DNA from: an uncultured Lachnospiraceae bacterium
GTDB taxonomy: Bacteria; Bacillota; Clostridia; Lachnospirales; Lachnospiraceae
Assembly (NCBI GenBank): GCA_910588125.1
Contig: CAJUPI010000030.1
Location: forward strand, 1 to 35,332
DNA: 35,332 nt
Reading direction: 5' to 3'
Of the stretch, positions 1 to 7,251 are shown one piece after another (positions within the stretch are counted from its first letter, which is position 1; each line of letters opens with the position of its first letter). Under the pieces are notes generated by a model. The model was not told where the DNA came from and searched no databases. It was given only the letters and a program-made list of their open reading frames with translations. A program made the position numbers and the translations under genes.

Positions 1-366
1 CTGGTATGAAAATTCAATACCCTTACAAGTCAGATTTTCACACATATGGGGCGGAGTATTTTCTGAAAAACCTGTAGGGTGTAATTCAAAACATCTTAAT
101 GAGCCAAATGTGCTGTCAAAAGCAGACGCAAAATCATAACAGACAGATACCATTTCAATTTCTGTTTTTTCCAGTGCATGAAGATAAATTCTTATAAGCA
201 TAAGCGTTCTTTCGACTAAACCACATTGCGCCCTATACCCATCTGCACTATGCAATCCAACCGCAGATCAAATTACCTGTGGTTCAATCATGGTTTCAAA
301 TAATTCGCTCAGACAAATGATTGCTGTCCTTGCACAGTTTATATCATCACTACAGTGCAATTCATT
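1..366 (-). pseudogene. Broken second copy of the C_GCAxxG_C_C-type protein
   Basis: The minus strand translates to a close, clearly diverged relative of the intact protein at 1948-2361; for example both carry FGSLRCFEL and LTCKGIEF. The copy is dead in two visible ways. An in-frame TGA (268-270) falls where the intact copy has the Trp of PQTMWCAV. The start is also missing: just upstream of the aligned NELHCSDDINC segment an in-frame TAA lies at 370-372, with no counterpart of MEDYIANRV. The window edge cuts the C-terminus. The homology is seen directly; duplication followed by decay of one copy is inferred. Confidence 0.85.
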
Positions 367-373
367 ATATTAA

Positions 374-778
374 TCTCCTCATTCTGGTTTAATAATTGCA
401 AGTCCAACTCTCCAGAAATATTGGTAAATCATTGGTAAAATTGAGTAAGAAATACAAAGAACCTTTGATTTATAAGCATTTTACCATGACCAACAAATCC
501 TGCCATGACATACGAAAAGTATCTTAATTATTTTCCTATAACTCCTTATATGTTCCGTACTTCTTCTCAAAGATTGCCTGCGATAAGATGTTTCATATTA
601 AATCAAATAAATTCTTCTCATTCGTCTAAAACAATTAATTTAAATTCTGAACAAGCTTCAGAAATCGTTTGGGATATTTTATTAATAATTTAACATCATT
701 AAAACAAAAATAATAGTTTATTAATTTCCTAAGTGCATTTGTTTCTAAATAGATAGATGTTTTTCTCCTTCGTATCTG
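374..778. other. Gene-poor AT-rich stretch
   Basis: About 400 bases lie between the broken C_GCAxxG copy and the lipoprotein gene with no intact gene. A 62-codon + strand ORF at 505-693 has no ribosome site and no recognisable motif, so it is not called. The only protein-like signal is the short minus-strand phosphatase trace at 481-531. The remainder is AT-rich with stops in all frames and looks like decayed sequence. Confidence 0.6.
481..531 (-). pseudogene. Trace of a low-molecular-weight protein-tyrosine phosphatase start
   Basis: On the minus strand AAGGAG (542-547) is followed ten bases later by ATA ATT AAG ATA CTT TTC GTA TGT CAT GGC. This reads (M)IKILFVCHGRICWSW and then TAA at 481-483. 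The LMW-PTP family begins almost invariably with a phosphate loop of the form ILFVCxGNICRSP. Here the start is ATA instead of ATG, N became R, the catalytic-loop R became W, and a stop follows. I could not follow the rest of the domain. The resemblance is strong over about ten residues only, so chance is not excluded. Confidence 0.35.
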
Positions 779-1714
779 TCAAAACGCTACAGGAAATTTG
801 ACTTCTTCTCCTGCTGAAAAAACCGACGCTTCTGATGTCTCAGTAACTTTGAAACTTGCACCATCCCATCCGTTAATTTTGATGATTCCTTTTACACTTC
901 CATCATCTGATGTGAAAGCCAGCTCTCCGTTTCCATTGTCAACAAAAGTTCCTTCGATTTCCCCCTGTCTGTAAATGGAGATAATTGCTTCATCATCTCC
1001 TTCCAAGCTCTGCCGGGCGATCAAAGAGCTGTATACGTTGTCAGTTCCCTGATTGTCTACAAACAAGCCGTACTTTGCTGATATTTCCGGCATGACAAAG
1101 GATTCACCCTTTATTTTAGCCAACTCATTTGCAAGTACATAAGCTCTGTTCCTGGTAATCTCCTCCAGAAAGGAGTTCTGAAGAAGAGGATATATACTGC
1201 CACTTTCTTCACTGGATCCAATGCTCAGTAATGTTACTTCTTCCTTCATGGCTATCCAGTTTCTTTGTTTTGAGAGGATCCTCTCCTTTGTCTGCTGATC
1301 TGCAGAATTACTAAATCTGCTCCAAAGATTATTTAATTCCGTATCCCATATTACGAAAAACCATTTGGATGATACATTCATTTCTCCCTGGGTTTGAGCT
1401 GCCTCTGCTAATGAAGTGTACTTTTGGATAATCTTCTCAATATTCTCCAATTCTTTTTGCAGGGATGTCGAACCTGATACTACATAGTTAACATCCGCTT
1501 GGATATCCTCAGAATAATCGTGGGTAAAATCCATTTCCAGTTTATCATTCAATTCTATATCATTGTTTTCTCTGATTGCAGAACTCGATTGTTCTTCGAC
1601 TTGATAGGTTTTGTTTTTAGTGCTTAGGTCATTATTCTCTATTTCCTCTTTACTACAGCTAACACAAAGTCCGGCCGTTAATATTAATGTCATCATATAA
1701 ATTATCTTTTTCAT
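779..1714 (-). CDS. Lipoprotein with a DUF1311/LprI-like domain
   Basis: A 311-residue secreted lipoprotein. The N-terminus is a type II signal peptide: KK, then a hydrophobic run, then the lipobox LCVSC with the lipidated Cys near residue 20, followed by a charged low-complexity linker. Residues about 105-200 fit the LprI/DUF1311 pattern: a D-x-ELN motif (DTELNNLW), SKQRNWI (the family's aQraWi helix), and a final ITRNRAYVLANEL helix. LprI of mycobacteria is a lysozyme inhibitor, but many family members have no known role. The last 100 residues form a predicted beta-rich domain that I do not recognise. The ATG has a distant GAGGAAAG upstream. It stands alone between decayed sequences; its partner and role are unknown. 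Confidence 0.65.
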   Translation of the reverse strand: MKKIIYMMTLILTAGLCVSCSKEEIENNDLSTKNKTYQVEEQSSSAIRENNDIELNDKLEMDFTHDYSEDIQADVNYVVSGSTSLQKELENIEKIIQKYTSLAEAAQTQGEMNVSSKWFFVIWDTELNNLWSRFSNSADQQTKERILSKQRNWIAMKEEVTLLSIGSSEESGSIYPLLQNSFLEEITRNRAYVLANELAKIKGESFVMPEISAKYGLFVDNQGTDNVYSSLIARQSLEGDDEAIISIYRQGEIEGTFVDNGNGELAFTSDDGSVKGIIKINGWDGASFKVTETSEASVFSAGEEVKFPVAF

Positions 1715-1756
1715 ATATTTTATATACGCTCACTTTCCTCATCCCAATGTCTCACA

Positions 1757-1947
1757 TCATATAGGAATCCACTCTTTTAAGCTTTCCGATATTTCAGCTT
1801 CCGGAATACCATCCACTTGCCCTATTAGGAGTGGCCTGCCTTTGTTTTCCCATATTCATCAATATCTGCAATGTACTGAAAATCTCTCCTGATTATCTGC
1901 TGCCGAATACGCTGAAAATTCATTTCCTCTTTTGTTCCAATATTGAT
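1757..1947 (-). pseudogene. Frameshifted small ORF remnant after the C_GCAxxG gene
   Basis: Immediately after the TAG stop of the C_GCAxxG gene, in the same frame, the minus strand reads MNFQRIRQQIIRRDF (ATG at 1921-1923) and continues to DIDEYGKTK. A one-base shift then gives GRPLLIGQVDGIPEAEISE and SLKEWIPI before a TGA at 1757-1759. Both halves have protein-like composition, which suggests one small gene broken by a frameshift near 1835. I do not recognise the family. The AGAGGA upstream is too close to the ATG to be a good ribosome site, so the true start is uncertain. Confidence 0.4.
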
Positions 1948-2361
1948 CTATGCGATTGTTAAAATATATTGGTATGCAAATTCAATTCCTTTACAAGTCA
2001 GCTCCTCGCACATATGTGGGGGATCGCTTTCTGAAAAACCAGTAGGGCGTAATTCAAAGCATCTTAATGAGCCGAATGTTCTATCAAAGGCAGACGCAAA
2101 ATTATAACAGGCAGATATAATTTCATCCTCTGTTTTATCCATCATATGAAAATAAAGTCCTATAAACATAAGCACGCCTTCGACCAAGCCGCACTGTGCC
2201 CGATATCCGCCCGCGCCATGCAATCCAACCGCACACCACATTGTCTGTGGTTCAATAATGGTTTCGAATAATTCACTCAGGCAAATAAGTGCTGTCCTCG
2301 CACAATTTATATCCTCATCCCAGTATAATTCATGCACCCGATTCGCTATATAATCTTCCAT
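1948..2361 (-). CDS. C_GCAxxG_C_C-type putative redox protein
   Basis: A 137-residue cytoplasmic protein. Cysteines are spread as in the C_GCAxxG_C_C family: Cys near residue 20 (INCARTALICL), a central CGLVEGVLMFIGLY segment where the family has C-G-A-x-x-G and a small helix, then FGSLRCFEL and MCEELTCKG. Members are predicted small helical redox or metal-binding proteins, often beside transporters or oxidoreductases, and their biochemistry is largely unknown. The start ATG has GGAGGTGCTACTTA just upstream. It lies 49 bases downstream of the GNAT gene on the same strand and has a broken paralogue at the window's left edge. The family assignment is by pattern and needs a profile search. Confidence 0.6.
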   Translation of the reverse strand: MEDYIANRVHELYWDEDINCARTALICLSELFETIIEPQTMWCAVGLHGAGGYRAQCGLVEGVLMFIGLYFHMMDKTEDEIISACYNFASAFDRTFGSLRCFELRPTGFSESDPPHMCEELTCKGIEFAYQYILTIA

Positions 2362-2410
2362 TAAGTAGCACCTCCGTAACCTTCAATTTTCAAATCAGGC
2401 AGTCCGGAAA

Positions 2411-2920
2411 TTACAGTTTTAAGCTATATTGCAAAAAATTATAACAACGTCCGTCTCTCTCATTCATTTTTAATTTTGATGAAATCATTGTAAATCCCAG
2501 CGACTTTGCCAATAGATTAGAAGCCCTGTTTTCCTCTCTTGTTGAATAAATAAATTCCTTTGCACCAAGCTCTTCTTTACAATATTGAATTAGGCCCTGA
2601 ACAACCTGCTTGCCAAGCCCTTTCCCCACATAATCTGGTCCCAGGCATATCCCGGTTTCTTGACATATCTCAGGCCCGATTTTTTCTACGCCAGCAAATC
2701 CAATTGCCTTACCACTTGATTTTTCATAAACCAGATATGTATCATGCACTTTCTGAAATACAATGGTTTTCAGCATTCGTATTTTAGCATCTTCTTCACT
2801 TTCAGTAATATTCCAAGCCATATATTTTGCACTTTCCGAATGCGACCAGACATTATAATACATTTCTTTCCAATCCGAAAACCTTCCCTTATCAAGAATA
2901 AGATTCTCTGTTCTAATCAT
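2411..2920 (-). CDS. GNAT-family N-acetyltransferase (RimJ/RimL-like)
   Basis: A 169-residue single-domain acetyltransferase. It opens with MIRTENLILDK, the usual first strand of RimJ/RimL-type enzymes. The acetyl-CoA pyrophosphate loop is GPDYVGKGLGKQ near residues 93-104, matching the family's Q/R-x-x-G-x-G/A pattern. It is followed by the helix VVQGLIQYCKEELGA and the late ENRASNLLAKSLGF motif that closes the CoA site. The family transfers acetyl groups to amines of proteins, antibiotics or small molecules; the substrate cannot be read here. Its start overlaps the end of the upstream membrane-protein gene by eight bases, which indicates translational coupling. Confidence 0.85.
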   Translation of the reverse strand: MIRTENLILDKGRFSDWKEMYYNVWSHSESAKYMAWNITESEEDAKIRMLKTIVFQKVHDTYLVYEKSSGKAIGFAGVEKIGPEICQETGICLGPDYVGKGLGKQVVQGLIQYCKEELGAKEFIYSTREENRASNLLAKSLGFTMISSKLKMNERDGRCYNFLQYSLKL

Positions 2921-3203
2921 TTTTTATATTTCTCTCTGTAAATTTTATCTTTTTTCTCTCTATCATCCAAATTATCAAACGAAAAACTATACCATATAAA
3001 ATAGTAAAAAGGCTAATCTTACAAAGCTCATCTCCAATCCCCAGGTTAATAGCATATTGAATTTGTAATTCGAGCGGAGGATCCTGGTAAGGGATCCCGG
3101 CCTTTACAACCTCATAATAGGCTCCGATTACAAAAATAATCAATCCGGCTAAAATAACCGCATTACATATCGTATGAAATGCATTTTTTGCTTTCTCCGC
3201 CAT
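2913..3203 (-). CDS. Small two-helix membrane protein
   Basis: A 96-residue protein with two hydrophobic segments: residues about 12-33 (NAVILAGLIIFVIGAYYEVV) and about 62-80 (ISLFTILYGIVFRLIIWMIE). They are separated by a polar loop and followed by a basic tail (ERKKIKF). No catalytic motif or known family is recognised. The start ATG follows AAGGGGGAATAGCC, a good ribosome site. Its start lies two bases after the end of the downstream part of the broken DUF6882-like gene, and its own end overlaps the GNAT start, so the three form a compact operon. Role unknown. Confidence 0.7.
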   Translation of the reverse strand: MAEKAKNAFHTICNAVILAGLIIFVIGAYYEVVKAGIPYQDPPLELQIQYAINLGIGDELCKISLFTILYGIVFRLIIWMIERKKIKFTERNIKND

Positions 3204-3205
3204 GG

Positions 3206-3376
3206 CTATTCCCCCTTATTTGACATAGCACGAATGCGATAAAAATCATTTACCTGTTCAAATTCAATTTTCAGATTCTGCTGGAAATGAGCCGTCAAAA
3301 TACGACTGCTCCAATCGTATTTTGTGTTATTCCATAAAAGAAATCCTTCTACAAAAATTTTGTGGTCAATGTGGAA
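3206..3376 (-). pseudogene. C-terminal part of the DUF6882-like gene, after an in-frame TGA
   Basis: Directly after the TGA (3377-3379) that ends the DUF6882-like ORF, the same frame stays open for 56 codons to a TAG at 3206-3208. It reads FHIDHKIFVEGFLLWNN, then KYDWSSRILTAHFQQNLKIE and FEQVNDFYRIRAM. It is protein-like and has no start of its own. It ends two bases before the next gene begins, as expected if it were the natural end of the first gene in the operon. A nonsense mutation in a gene of about 210 codons is the simplest reading. Confidence 0.6.
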
Positions 3377-3838
3377 TCATTGCATACATTGTGTTGTTAT
3401 GGATATAAATTTATGAATATCTACCGGCGCAAACACCTTATCTGGAACACCTGAAAATGCAATAAGAACTGTCCCACCGGCATGAGGCCCTCTGTAATAG
3501 CAATATCCCTTTGTCAAACCACAAGCCACAATCGAAAAATTATGGCCATTGATTGTATCGTCTAATGTGATTTGTGCTGTTGTCAGCGGTTCCAGTTTCC
3601 AACGCTCTCCCATTTCCTTTGTGTATTGTGCCATCCGAATGATTTTCTCGGGAAAATCATTGATATTCTCCCATCCCCAAAGCCAGGTATTACTCGATAT
3701 TGACTCACTTCCAATAAATTGCAGCGGATACTTTTGATTTCCAAAGCTTTTCATCCCTTCTGAAAAATCAACATTCCACTCCTGCCCTTTTACTACGCAT
3801 TCACTACAAGTGATTTGTATTGCCATCATTTTGCCCAA
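3377..3838 (-). CDS. DUF6882-like protein, prematurely terminated
   Basis: The open part is 153 codons. The core LQFIGSESISSNTWLWGWEN, followed by a helix ending in ERWKLEPL, matches what I recall of DUF6882-type proteins, whose function is unknown. The later GYCYYRGPHAGGTVLIAFSG and DKVFAPVDIHKFIS also look conserved. The ORF opens at a TTG; the first ATGs are at 3829 and 3826, and none has a ribosome site. A different frame just upstream starts ATG GAA AAG TCA GGT (MEKSGLFGVFG), so the N-terminus may also have suffered a frameshift. The end is a TGA inside an otherwise continuous frame. It is probably a pseudogene in two or three pieces. Confidence 0.55.
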   Translation of the reverse strand: MGKMMAIQITCSECVVKGQEWNVDFSEGMKSFGNQKYPLQFIGSESISSNTWLWGWENINDFPEKIIRMAQYTKEMGERWKLEPLTTAQITLDDTINGHNFSIVACGLTKGYCYYRGPHAGGTVLIAFSGVPDKVFAPVDIHKFISITTQCMQ

Positions 3839-3976
3839 ACACGCCGAAAAGACCTGACTTTTCCATGATATAATCTATAAAAATATTTCCGCCATATCCA
3901 TTGGGGAGAGTTTGTTAAATAGTTATATCCGGTAAAATTTATATGGTCTTCAAAAACAAAAGGGGCGACACAAAAT

Positions 3977-4037
3977 CAATGCCATTAAGTTAATTTTCCA
4001 TGGCTGAGTATTCCCAGCACTAAACTTAATGACATTG
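3977..4037. repeat. Short copy of the CAATG-ended palindromic element
   Basis: A 61-bp element begins CAATGCCATTAAGTT and ends AACTTAATGACATTG, imperfect inverted termini. Its right half, from CCATGG to the end, matches the right end of the 310-bp element at 22447-22756 with about three or four differences. The large palindromic core between the two CCATGG sites of the long copy is absent. No flanking direct repeat is visible. It sits in the spacer between the DUF6882-like gene and the hybrid kinase gene. Confidence 0.7.
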
Positions 4038-4072
4038 ACTTATTGGCATTCATTTTGCACACCCTCTCACTC

Positions 4073-7000
4073 TCATCTCAGAATCTTTTCCAGGGTATCC
4101 AATAAAACCTTGATATCAATGGGTTTGGCTATGTGGCCGTTCATCCCGCAGCGAAGTGCTTCCTGCCTGTCTGTCTCAAAAGCATTCGCCGTCATCGCCA
4201 AAATCGGGATCGATGCCAGCTCCTTATTGTCCAGATCACGAATGACCTTTGTTGCCTCATAGCCATTCATCACAGGCATTTGTACATCCATAAGGATCAG
4301 TTGATAATAAGCCGATCCTGCGCGCTTCAACATGTCCACGGCGATCTGTCCATTTTCCGCGATCTCCACGGTAAAGCCGGCATCATTGAGGATTGCTGTG
4401 GCTATCTCCTGATTTAGCTCATTATCCTCGGCCAAAAGAATCCTCCCGGCATTCAGGCCTGTCTGCTTCTCTTCCTCCTGGTCTTCTTTCTGCTCTTCTC
4501 CATTGACAATCGAATTCAGGCAGCTTCTCAATTCTGACAAGAACAACGGCTTGCTGCAGAATGCCGTCACTCCGGCTTCCTTAGCTTCTTCCTCAATGTC
4601 TGCCCAGTCATAAGCGGTAAGAACAATGATCGGTGCATCCTCTCCTACCTCCTTACGAATTCTGCGGGTAACCTCAACCCCGTTCATATCCGGCATCAGC
4701 CAGTCTATAATATATACACAATAATTGTCCTTCCGCATCATTGCCTGACGGGTTCGCAATATGGCTTCCTTGCCGGACAATGTCCATTCCGCGCGCATTC
4801 CGATCTGGCTAAGCATGTAGGAAACGCTGTCACAGGTGTTGAAATCATCATCCACTACCAACGCCCGGCAATTTTTTAACTCGGGAATTGCCAGCGGTTC
4901 TTTGTCCTCTACATTCAAGCGGAAAGTAAAGGAAACTTCTACCTCTGTACCCGCCCCCTGCTCACTCCGGATCTCAATGGAACCATTCATCATGTCCACA
5001 ATATTTTTGGTAATCGCCATACCAAGGCCCGTTCCCTGAATCCCGCTGATTGTGGAAGTCCGCTCTCTTTCAAACGGCTCAAAAATATGAGACACGAATT
5101 CCCTGCTCATACCGACTCCGGTATCTTTGATATAAAATACATAGTTAGCGCTTCCGGCGGGGGCGCCAGGCTTTTCAGTAACCCGCACACTGACGATGCC
5201 GCCTGCTCCCGTATATTTGACTGCATTGCTGAGCAGATTCAACAATACCTGATTGAGGCGCAGTTGATCACAATAGATATTCTCATTATAAACATCAACG
5301 GCATCCATATACAGCTCCAGCTGTTTGGCACGGATATCCGCCTGTAAAATGTTGCGCAGGCCATGCAAAATGTCTGGCAGACGGCAGGCTTTTTCTTCCA
5401 AATGCATCTTACCGCTTTCAATACGGCTCATATCCAGGACATCATTGATCAGGCTCAGCAGGTGATTGCCGGAAGTCATAATCTTCTGCAAGTATTCTTC
5501 CACCTGCTCTTTCCGATCAATATGTGTAATCGCCAGCGCCGTAAATCCAACAATCGCATTCATCGGCGTACGGATATCGTGTGACATGTTGGAAAGAAAT
5601 ACGCTTTTGGCTTTGTTTGCCCGGTTCGCCTGCAAAAGGGCATCCTCCAGCAAGCTTTTCTGCTCCATTTCATGACGTATTTCTTCATCCACACTGCGGA
5701 GGCCCAATACTATACCGTGACTTCGGCTCCAGAGCCCGGCTCGCACGATCTTTATCTGAAAATACTTCATGTCATGCTCAATGACGACCCGATGATTTAC
5801 ATAACACAGATTCTTTTCCGCCAATTCCCCTTTCAGCCATTCCTGAGAAAGCGCCTTATCCATCAGCTCTTCGTCTTCCTCATATACAAAATTCTCTATG
5901 TAAAGCTTCATGGTCTCTTCCAATGGCAATCTCTGGTTAAATATATCTCCAAACAGAGACTCATAATCATCGGCAATCCGCAGCAGCTTTCCGGATCCTG
6001 TATCCAAATCGAAAAAGCATACTACATTATAGTCAATACTTAAGGCCTGGATAAGCTCCTTCTGGCGTCTCTCATTTTCTTTCTCCTGCAGCTTCTGAGC
6101 TGTGCAATCCAACAAAAAGCGCTGGTAAATCAGCTGCCCGTTTTCGTTCAGAAGCTTGACATTACCCATGACATGCCGGATCTCTCCATCCTTACGGCGC
6201 ACACGGTATTCAACGCTGACATTATCTCCTTCTTTTGTCAGCTCCTTGATATCGTTTCGCAGCTTTTCCTGATCTTCCTTTATTACAGATGAAGCTATCA
6301 TATCAAAACCATCGGCCATCATTTCCTCCTGGGACTCATAGCCCAAAATTTCCAATGCTGCCCGGTTGACACGAATAATATTCGCTCCATCCATCGTATG
6401 ACACATAACACCGCAATCCATCGTAGTAAAGATTGTTTCCAGAGTATGATTCTTCTGAATAATCTCTTGCTCATAGGCGCGCTCCTGTGTCACATCAATC
6501 GCCACGCCCACGGTTCCCATCACACTGCCATCCAGATCATACAACGGTGATTTGTAGGTTGTGAGCAACCGCATACCTTCGCCGGTCTTTACGGATTCTT
6601 CAGAAACAAAGGTTCTCTTTGTACTCATAACCTCCCGTTCCGATTCGATACATGCCGGATCGTCATGCTCGACGTTCCATATATAAGCATGTCCGCGGCC
6701 CTCTACCTGCTGTTTCGTCTTATTCACAGTCTTGCAAAAGCTGTCATTTACCTTCTCATGAATACCATTTTTATCCTTATACCAAATAAGATTGGGGATA
6801 TTATTGATAGTAGCTTCCAGATAATGGCTGGTCTGCCAAAAATCCTTGCTCATTTTATATGTTTGCTGCCATCTCAGGAAGCGGAACCGGATCTCCCCGT
6901 CTGACATCGGCAGTATCCAGATATCTTTTATGTCTGGCAAGGCACTTTCCAGAGATGCCATTTGCTCCTTTTCTGCCAGCAAAATAAGCTCTGCTTTTTC

Positions 7001-7216
7001 AGATTTTTCAGCAATCAGCAACGGCAGCGCCTCCTGTACATCTATATCACGCAAATCAGCCAGAATCATGTCTGCCTTGGCAGTCAGCGCGCTCTCTGGC
7101 CTTTCACTTTCCCAAAATTCATGTGTAAAATATTCAAATGGCGGCATTTCTTTTATAATTTCAAATACTTGCCTGGAATTTCCTGCCAGATAGAAATGAA
7201 TATGACAATGATACAT
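4073..7216 (-). CDS. Soluble PAS-domain hybrid sensor histidine kinase with two receiver domains
   Basis: 1047 residues from the ATG at 7214-7216, which is preceded by GGGGGAGAAGGAAT; a longer frame to 7282 lacks a ribosome site. Order: a degenerate receiver-like N-terminal domain (to about 115), three PAS-like domains (about 130-245, 255-375, 385-510), and a HisKA domain with the phospho-acceptor His546 in SNMSHDIRTPMN. Then come a HATPase domain (N-box LNLLSNAVKY, DTGVGM, GTGLGMAI), receiver 1 with Asp838 (IIDWLMPDMNG), and receiver 2 with Asp977 (ILMDVQMPVMNG, then AMTANAF and KPID). There is no membrane segment, so it senses a cytoplasmic signal. There is no HPt or output domain, so a phosphorelay to another protein is expected. 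It lies 35 bases after the MocR gene and is probably cotranscribed with it. Confidence 0.93.
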   Translation of the reverse strand: MYHCHIHFYLAGNSRQVFEIIKEMPPFEYFTHEFWESERPESALTAKADMILADLRDIDVQEALPLLIAEKSEKAELILLAEKEQMASLESALPDIKDIWILPMSDGEIRFRFLRWQQTYKMSKDFWQTSHYLEATINNIPNLIWYKDKNGIHEKVNDSFCKTVNKTKQQVEGRGHAYIWNVEHDDPACIESEREVMSTKRTFVSEESVKTGEGMRLLTTYKSPLYDLDGSVMGTVGVAIDVTQERAYEQEIIQKNHTLETIFTTMDCGVMCHTMDGANIIRVNRAALEILGYESQEEMMADGFDMIASSVIKEDQEKLRNDIKELTKEGDNVSVEYRVRRKDGEIRHVMGNVKLLNENGQLIYQRFLLDCTAQKLQEKENERRQKELIQALSIDYNVVCFFDLDTGSGKLLRIADDYESLFGDIFNQRLPLEETMKLYIENFVYEEDEELMDKALSQEWLKGELAEKNLCYVNHRVVIEHDMKYFQIKIVRAGLWSRSHGIVLGLRSVDEEIRHEMEQKSLLEDALLQANRANKAKSVFLSNMSHDIRTPMNAIVGFTALAITHIDRKEQVEEYLQKIMTSGNHLLSLINDVLDMSRIESGKMHLEEKACRLPDILHGLRNILQADIRAKQLELYMDAVDVYNENIYCDQLRLNQVLLNLLSNAVKYTGAGGIVSVRVTEKPGAPAGSANYVFYIKDTGVGMSREFVSHIFEPFERERTSTISGIQGTGLGMAITKNIVDMMNGSIEIRSEQGAGTEVEVSFTFRLNVEDKEPLAIPELKNCRALVVDDDFNTCDSVSYMLSQIGMRAEWTLSGKEAILRTRQAMMRKDNYCVYIIDWLMPDMNGVEVTRRIRKEVGEDAPIIVLTAYDWADIEEEAKEAGVTAFCSKPLFLSELRSCLNSIVNGEEQKEDQEEEKQTGLNAGRILLAEDNELNQEIATAILNDAGFTVEIAENGQIAVDMLKRAGSAYYQLILMDVQMPVMNGYEATKVIRDLDNKELASIPILAMTANAFETDRQEALRCGMNGHIAKPIDIKVLLDTLEKILR

Positions 7217-7251
7217 ATTCCTTCTCCCCCTATACTTATTCAGTCCTTTTA

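Noticed and set aside
505..693. 62-codon + strand ORF
   Set aside because: No ribosome site, no motif, and it lies antisense to the phosphatase trace.
3377..3379. TGA read as selenocysteine
   Set aside because: No selenocysteine-type context, no recognised SECIS-like hairpin and no redox family; a nonsense mutation is simpler.
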